A DNA stretch of 64,000 nt from Balamuthia mandrillaris (Eukaryota > Discosea > Longamoebia > Balamuthiidae). Positions 59,340 through 64,000 of this stretch are shown one piece after another. The notes beneath the pieces were generated by a model. The model saw nothing but the letters and a program-made list of their open reading frames with translations. It did not search any database and was not told where the DNA came from. The position numbers and the translations under genes are program-made. The stretch is taken from assembly GCA_031835245.1 (NCBI GenBank), contig JAVKOQ010000096.1, positions 116,946 through 180,945 of the forward strand. The letters run 5' to 3'. How positions within the stretch are numbered: the first letter of the stretch is position 1; each line of letters starts with the position of its first letter.

Positions 59340-62300
59340 TTACATTACTTCCAAAGACTGATAAAATGCAGAAGAACTTCCATGCTTCCAACTTGCTCTT
59401 GCTGCCCATAATCTCCAGACTCGTTTACAACTTTTCTTACATTGTTCCATCTCTTGAGCTCTGTTACATTTCTTTCCACTTGACAGGAGCTTTGTTGTAC
59501 AGTCTTCAATAATCAGCTTTCTGACTTGTTCTTCACTTCCATTGTCCACACTCCAGTTTCTAAAGCGATCTTCCCAAAGGTTAGGACACCTTAACAGGAA
59601 GTGTTCTGCTGTTTCTTCCTCAGCATCACATGCAGGGCACTTGCTATCCACCTCAGACTGCTGAATGGATCCCCACTTTTTTCCAATAGGCAGTCCACCA
59701 CAGCGAATAGCATTCATCAAACGTTCTTTCCTTGGGTTGGTAATCACTAAGCTCCGTTGTTGTCCAACCAAACATCTTCCATTTGTCAAGAAGTTATGCC
59801 ATAGCCATGCTCTTGTTCCTCTTTCTCCTTCAGCTGCATACTCCATCTTGGCTACTCGAGTTAAGGCCCTCATCCTCTTGGCTTTCTTTTCAACAACTGT
59901 CGTTCCGGCACCTCCCTCACCTTCATTCTTCTCCCCTTCCTCTTCACTTGCTTGGCTTACCTCTTCAAGTAGCTCAAAGTGGCCATCTTGCCTCTCAGCA
60001 TGATGAATTACTGCTTGTCTTTCCAACTCACAGTAGGCCTTGATGGTCAACCAGCCCAATTCTGCTCTACAAACCCCCGCCACAGTCCTTCGATGAACTT
60101 GCAATACACTTCTTGCTGTCTCATTCCACACAGCTTCGATCTTCTTCCACCATGATTTGGAAAGCTCTGTCATGCATAGTCCATATGACAAGGTAGACTT
60201 GACAATAGCCTCTGCAACAATCTGGGCAGTGCGTGTACCAAGGCCTTGAGCAATGGCTCCCCGCTGCCTAAGGCTGTAGAGGGCTTGCTTGGCCTTGGTG
60301 ATCCTCTCCTTGGCATGAGTTGTCCATTCCCCACTTTCTTCAAACCACAGTCCCAGGTACTTGGCCTCCTTCACCCGTTTCCCAGCCTCCCCCTTCAGTC
60401 TCCACTCTTGAAAATGAGCCTTCTTTCCTTGTACTAGCACCACTGATTTCTTTGCATTGAACTGAAGTCCCAGAGCATTCACTGCCTCCACTGCTACATT
60501 CAATCTTCTCTGAAGCTCAAATGGGTCGCTGGCCACCACTGCCAAGTCATCTGCAAACAACAAGCAAACATTCCTTGCTTTATCTCATCTTTCCTTCTCC
60601 TCTGCAGCTTGTAGCTTTCTTGCCACCACATCAATGTATACATTGAACAAGAATGGAGACAAAACTCCTCCTTGCTTAACTCCTCTTTCCACCAGAAATT
60701 CCTCTGAAAGCTGCCCATTCATGCGAATAACACTCGTCATACCATGGTACCACTCTGTAATGATACCCCCTGCTGCCTCTTCTGCTCCTCTTTTGCGTAA
60801 TGTCCTTGCCAGTATGTCATGGTCAAGCATGTCATATGCCTTGCTGATATCCAACAGAGCAATATAGGTACGTTCTTTGCTTCTCTTCATCAGGCATTTC
60901 TTCAACCGCCACACCTGATCCATGACTCCCCTTCCTTTTCTAAATCCCCCCTGGCAATTACTTATCCACCCTTGCTCTCTTGCTTGTATGTTCAATTGTA
61001 CCAAGATAGCTCCTTCAAACACCTTGGCTGCATTGCATAGGAGAGTAATACCTCTATAGTTTGCTGGATTCTGGGGATCTCCTGCCTTATGCAAGGGAAT
61101 AACCACCCCCTGTTTCCACTCCTTGGGGATTATGCCTTGGTTCTCAATGACCTTGATCAGCGTCCAAGTTGCATCTTGCACATGTTTGCCTCCATACTTC
61201 ATCATTTCCCCATCAATATTGTCCACCCCAGCTGCTTTGCCCACCCTCAATCTTTTCCTCCATGCAAGATTAAAACTCTCCTTCTTAAGCCAGTTACTAC
61301 CAGACCACGGCAGTCCTTCTGGACCTGCTTCCTCTCGATGCAAGCTCCCAATGGAAGAATCCTTCCTTCCCAGCTTTGCCCAATGTTCCTTGAAGGCTGC
61401 CGTGCTACCGTGGTGCTCCCTAACTGCTTTGGGCTCTGCTCTACGCTTTGCCACTATCCTCCACATGTTGCCGATCCATTTCTGCATTTCCTTGATGTTC
61501 TCTTGTCTTTTCCACTTCATCCAGTCCCATTTGTTGGCTCTCCACAACTTCACAAACCTTTTCCTGAGTTCCACAAATTCCTCTCTGGCCTATCCATCAT
61601 TCTTTCCTTCTCTTAGCCACTGAGCATGGGCTATCACTACCTGCTTGTTCAAGGATGTTAACTCTGCTGTCCACCATGGCTTCCTTGCCCTGCTCGTTGT
61701 TGCTCCTATCAGTCTCCTTTCTCTACCAAACCATCTCATTGCACAAACCCACAATCCTTTTTTCCACTTGCTCCAAAGATCTTCAACAGTAGCTGTTCCC
61801 TCCCGTGTTTTCTTGACCATGGCCTTCCATTCCTCTCCTTTGAAGAAACGCTTGCACCCGCGTTTGTACTCCCTCCACCTCCTCTTGCGATCTTCCTCCG
61901 AGTAGGACTTCCACTTCCATCGTTCCATCCAAACCCCGCCACAATTATCTGCTGGGTCCTTCAACTCGACTACCAGTGGTCGATGATCGGTCCAAGCTTG
62001 CCATCTGTCACCAACTACCTTGCCCGGCCATCTCCATGCTACCACATAGTCCACAATGCTCTTTCGTTTTCCAGCTCTCCATGTAAATACTGGCGCTTCC
62101 TCTTCGAGCTGAGGCAACGAGAGGGCCAGCCTTTTGAAAGCCTCCACCAACACCTTTCCTCTCGTGTTGTAAGTAGATTCACCTCTACCATTCCATCCCT
62201 TTCCAACCCTGGCGTTCCAATCCCCTCCAATAATCAGGGGTCTTCCTTCCTTGACCACGTCCAGGATTCTTTTCTCAATCGCAGCCAAGGTGACCTTAAA

Positions 62301-62645
62301 GTTGTCCACGGTACCTCCTGGAGGGAGATACACTATACCGATTATAAAGATGCAACCCTGTCCCGCCAGTTCCACCCAAGTGGAGTTGGGTGTTCGCCAC
62401 TCTTTCCTTTCTCCGATGTTCCCCTTGAAGCCCTCTCGAACAAAGAAACCTGCGCCACCCCTTCCATAGCCACTCCTCCCTGGAGCAGCCCCTCCACCCA
62501 TCCACCGATACCCCACCAATCGAGGGGCAACCATCCTCCTATGTTCGCACACTCCAATAATGTCAAATTGCTTACTGTCAGCCCAACAGCTGACCAATTC
62601 CTCTTGTCCCCAGCCCCTAGAGTTGACAAACGCTACTGAAGTCAT
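59340..62645 (-). pseudogene. Retrotransposon ORF2: endonuclease-reverse transcriptase with two in-frame stops
   Basis: One frame of about 1100 codons, broken by TAG at 61590-61592 and TGA at 60585-60587, both consistent with single transitions (CAG to TAG, CGA to TGA). The endonuclease comes first: GVCEHRR, GGDWNARVG, DYVVA and TDHRPLVV, the AP-endonuclease catalytic signature. Reverse transcriptase: QGGFRKGRGVMDQ, LLDISKAYDMLDHD, GVKQGGVLSPFLFNVYID and LFADDLAVVA (FADD in place of the usual YADD). Near the end CPACDAEEETAEHFLLRC gives a CCHC-type zinc-binding motif. Each stop lies between, not inside, these motifs. No RNase H domain is recognised. Confidence 0.9.
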
Positions 62646-63997
62646 TGGGTCTCCTCTCCTTCCTCCTCCACAATGTCAGACCAGTTGGCAGCACCATGAT
62701 ACTCCTCCTCCGCCAGCGCGATGCTTGAGAGTTCCAAAGAGCTGTCCAAGGCCACTGTTCCAACATTCTCCTCCTTTTCCTTCTTCTTCTCCATCTTTCT
62801 TTGCTCTTTAGGCTTCCACAGCGGTTTACCTTCATTCTTGGCTTCTTCAATTCGGGCTTTGCCCACCCACCCGCGGGTAAAAGCATACAGCCTGGCTCTT
62901 TCCGCAATAATGTCTTCGGCAGCCTGGGCCGTCTCCAAAGTAACTCCCCAATGCTGCGTGCCATTCTTCTCTCCTACTTTCCACACTCCGACGTGCTTGA
63001 GCCCCAGCTCGAAGATCCTCTCACTTACCTTTTCCTTCTTAAGGTCCTTACCGCTCACCACAATCGATCTGCCCTCCACCGCCCCTACCTTGGAGTAGGG
63101 ACTGGCAAAGCCATACTTTGGTTTTACTGTAGACCAATAGTTCGGGGCGGTTACTGTATCTTTGGTCCACGTCCTCCTGTATATGTTGGAGTTATCCTGC
63201 CAACATATCCCTTGTTCCTTTGCCATTTCTTCCTTCCAGTATTCCAAGCTTGGCGCGCTGACCGTAGTTGCCGGTGGAGGGAAATTCCTTTCCGCAGTAA
63301 TCATATCACACCGCGGAGCTGATCCGACCACCTCCGCGTAAGACCGTTGGGAACCCAGAGTAAGGCCGCCTTTGGTACTATTTGCACTTCCTTTTTCCAC
63401 CATAAGATTATTGATCTCCTTGTCGAGGGATTCAATCAGGTCCCTGAATCGTACAATCACTGCGAGTGAGAGTACGCCTGCCTCGGAGAGCTTACCACAC
63501 TCGTGAGAAACACGGCTAATACAATCAAACCGCAGCGCCACTTGACTATTGGTTCGCTCCTTAACGCCGTCTGCACTGACTGAGTCCGAATCAATCTTCC
63601 CCTTGGGCACAACACTTGTCCCTTCCTCTCGGCGGGGCGAATCCGCTACCGAGTTACACTGATCCTCTGCCCCTCTGTCGTCCTCCTCCTTTTGGTTCAC
63701 CCTGGGAGAAGGAATCTTGACTGTGGTAGTGTTCAGGTGCCCATACTTTTCCACCGCAAACTTGAACGCTTCCTCCAGAAACTGATTTAGCTTGTCCCCT
63801 TTGACAAAACACTCGGGGATCTTTGTCTCTTTTTGCACAGCTTGCAAAGCGGGCTTCCACGAACGATTACCGTTTAGGGTCCCCAGTCTAAGACGTTCCT
63901 TCATGGCCAGATCCACCCATCGACGTAGGACCTGTTCCCTCTCCTGACTGTCAATCAATTCAGTGCTCTTGCGTGGCAGAGTCCTATTTTTCCGCAT
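62642..63997 (-). CDS. Retrotransposon ORF1 (RNA-binding protein)
   Basis: 451 residues, unbroken. It has no CCHC zinc knuckle that I can see. A SYAEVVGSAP stretch (about residue 225) resembles Gag-like linkers of other non-LTR elements. An RRM-like segment follows (VEGRSIVVSGKDLKKEKVSE, then HWGVTLETAQAAEDII), and a Lys/Glu-rich coil lies near residues 400-420. ORF1 proteins of this kind bind element RNA. The stop overlaps the ORF2 start as ATGA (62642-62645), suggesting coupled reinitiation. The ATG at 63997 is 3 bp from the window end, so a longer N-terminus cannot be excluded. Confidence 0.82.
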   Translation of the reverse strand: MRKNRTLPRKSTELIDSQEREQVLRRWVDLAMKERLRLGTLNGNRSWKPALQAVQKETKIPECFVKGDKLNQFLEEAFKFAVEKYGHLNTTTVKIPSPRVNQKEEDDRGAEDQCNSVADSPRREEGTSVVPKGKIDSDSVSADGVKERTNSQVALRFDCISRVSHECGKLSEAGVLSLAVIVRFRDLIESLDKEINNLMVEKGSANSTKGGLTLGSQRSYAEVVGSAPRCDMITAERNFPPPATTVSAPSLEYWKEEMAKEQGICWQDNSNIYRRTWTKDTVTAPNYWSTVKPKYGFASPYSKVGAVEGRSIVVSGKDLKKEKVSERIFELGLKHVGVWKVGEKNGTQHWGVTLETAQAAEDIIAERARLYAFTRGWVGKARIEEAKNEGKPLWKPKEQRKMEKKKEKEENVGTVALDSSLELSSIALAEEEYHGAANWSDIVEEEGEETQ

Positions 63998-64000
63998 TTT

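Larger units (their letters stand above)
59112..63997 (-). mobile_element. Non-LTR (LINE-type) retrotransposon, nearly full-length, decaying
   Basis: Minus strand. It reads ORF1 (63997-62642), ORF2 (62645-59340) with an AP-type endonuclease followed by reverse transcriptase and a C-terminal zinc-binding motif, then a ~230-bp 3' UTR. An AATAAA lies near 59130, and the 3' end is a short TACTACTAC run (about 59112-59125). No LTRs and no integrase are present. The 5' end may continue beyond the window. Two stops interrupt ORF2, so this copy is probably not autonomous. Confidence 0.9.

Overview
This is eukaryotic nuclear DNA. Almost every gene is split by short GT-AG introns, there are no operons, and the proteins are typical of a motile, phagocytic protist (Rab5/Rab7 exchange factors, a SCAR/WAVE complex subunit, a kinase-SH2 protein, F-box/WD40 proteins, a TKL-type kinase). 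The kinase-SH2 arrangement, moderate GC and pyrimidine-rich introns point to an amoebozoan, probably a discosean such as a Balamuthia/Acanthamoeba relative. The species is inference; I could not search anything.

Layout. 1-16.4 kb: end of a VPS9-domain Rab5 GEF (+), BolA (-), an F-box/WD40 protein with a Ser/Pro-rich tail (+), MON1 (+), a C2/permuted NlpC-P60-like protein with a PQG-rich tail (-), a GST-fold enzyme (+), a bZIP factor (-). 17-29 kb: a membrane-anchored GT-B glycosyltransferase (+), a RhoGAP-WD40-TKL kinase-SH2 protein (-), an FHA-FYRN-FYRC nuclear protein (+), a second F-box/WD40 protein (-). 29.6-36.6 kb: an intronless secreted protein with a ricin-B-like C-terminus (-), a CANT1-type apyrase (-), cytochrome bc1 subunit QCR7 (+), and a poxvirus VP39-like / giant-virus-like cap methyltransferase homologue (-). 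37-53.7 kb: UTP22/NOL6 (+), CYFIP/PIR121 with a proline-rich tail (-), an F-box/LRR protein (+), a DUF72 protein (-).

53.8-56.6 kb is a mobile-element graveyard: a 1.37-kb segment bounded by 33-bp inverted repeats carries a fragment of eIF5 and a decayed C-terminus of a Fanzor/TnpB-type protein, followed by the 3' end of a piggyBac element. A secreted kelch protein follows (57.2-58.5 kb). The last 5 kb is a non-LTR retrotransposon on the minus strand (ORF1 and an ORF2 with two in-frame stops, overlapping by ATGA).

Gene order is strikingly alternating: pairs diverge from shared 5' regions and converge on short 3' gaps (as little as 26 bp). Several shared 5' regions carry a TGTCGACA octamer, telo-box-like AAACCCTA motifs or a CRE palindrome. 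Introns often hold long microsatellites which are nearly always pyrimidine-rich on the sense strand.

The strongest candidates for something new are the RhoGAP-WD40-kinase-SH2 fusion, the VP39-like gene with spliceosomal introns, and the inverted-repeat element with its Fanzor remnant. No tRNA, rRNA or CRISPR array was recognised.
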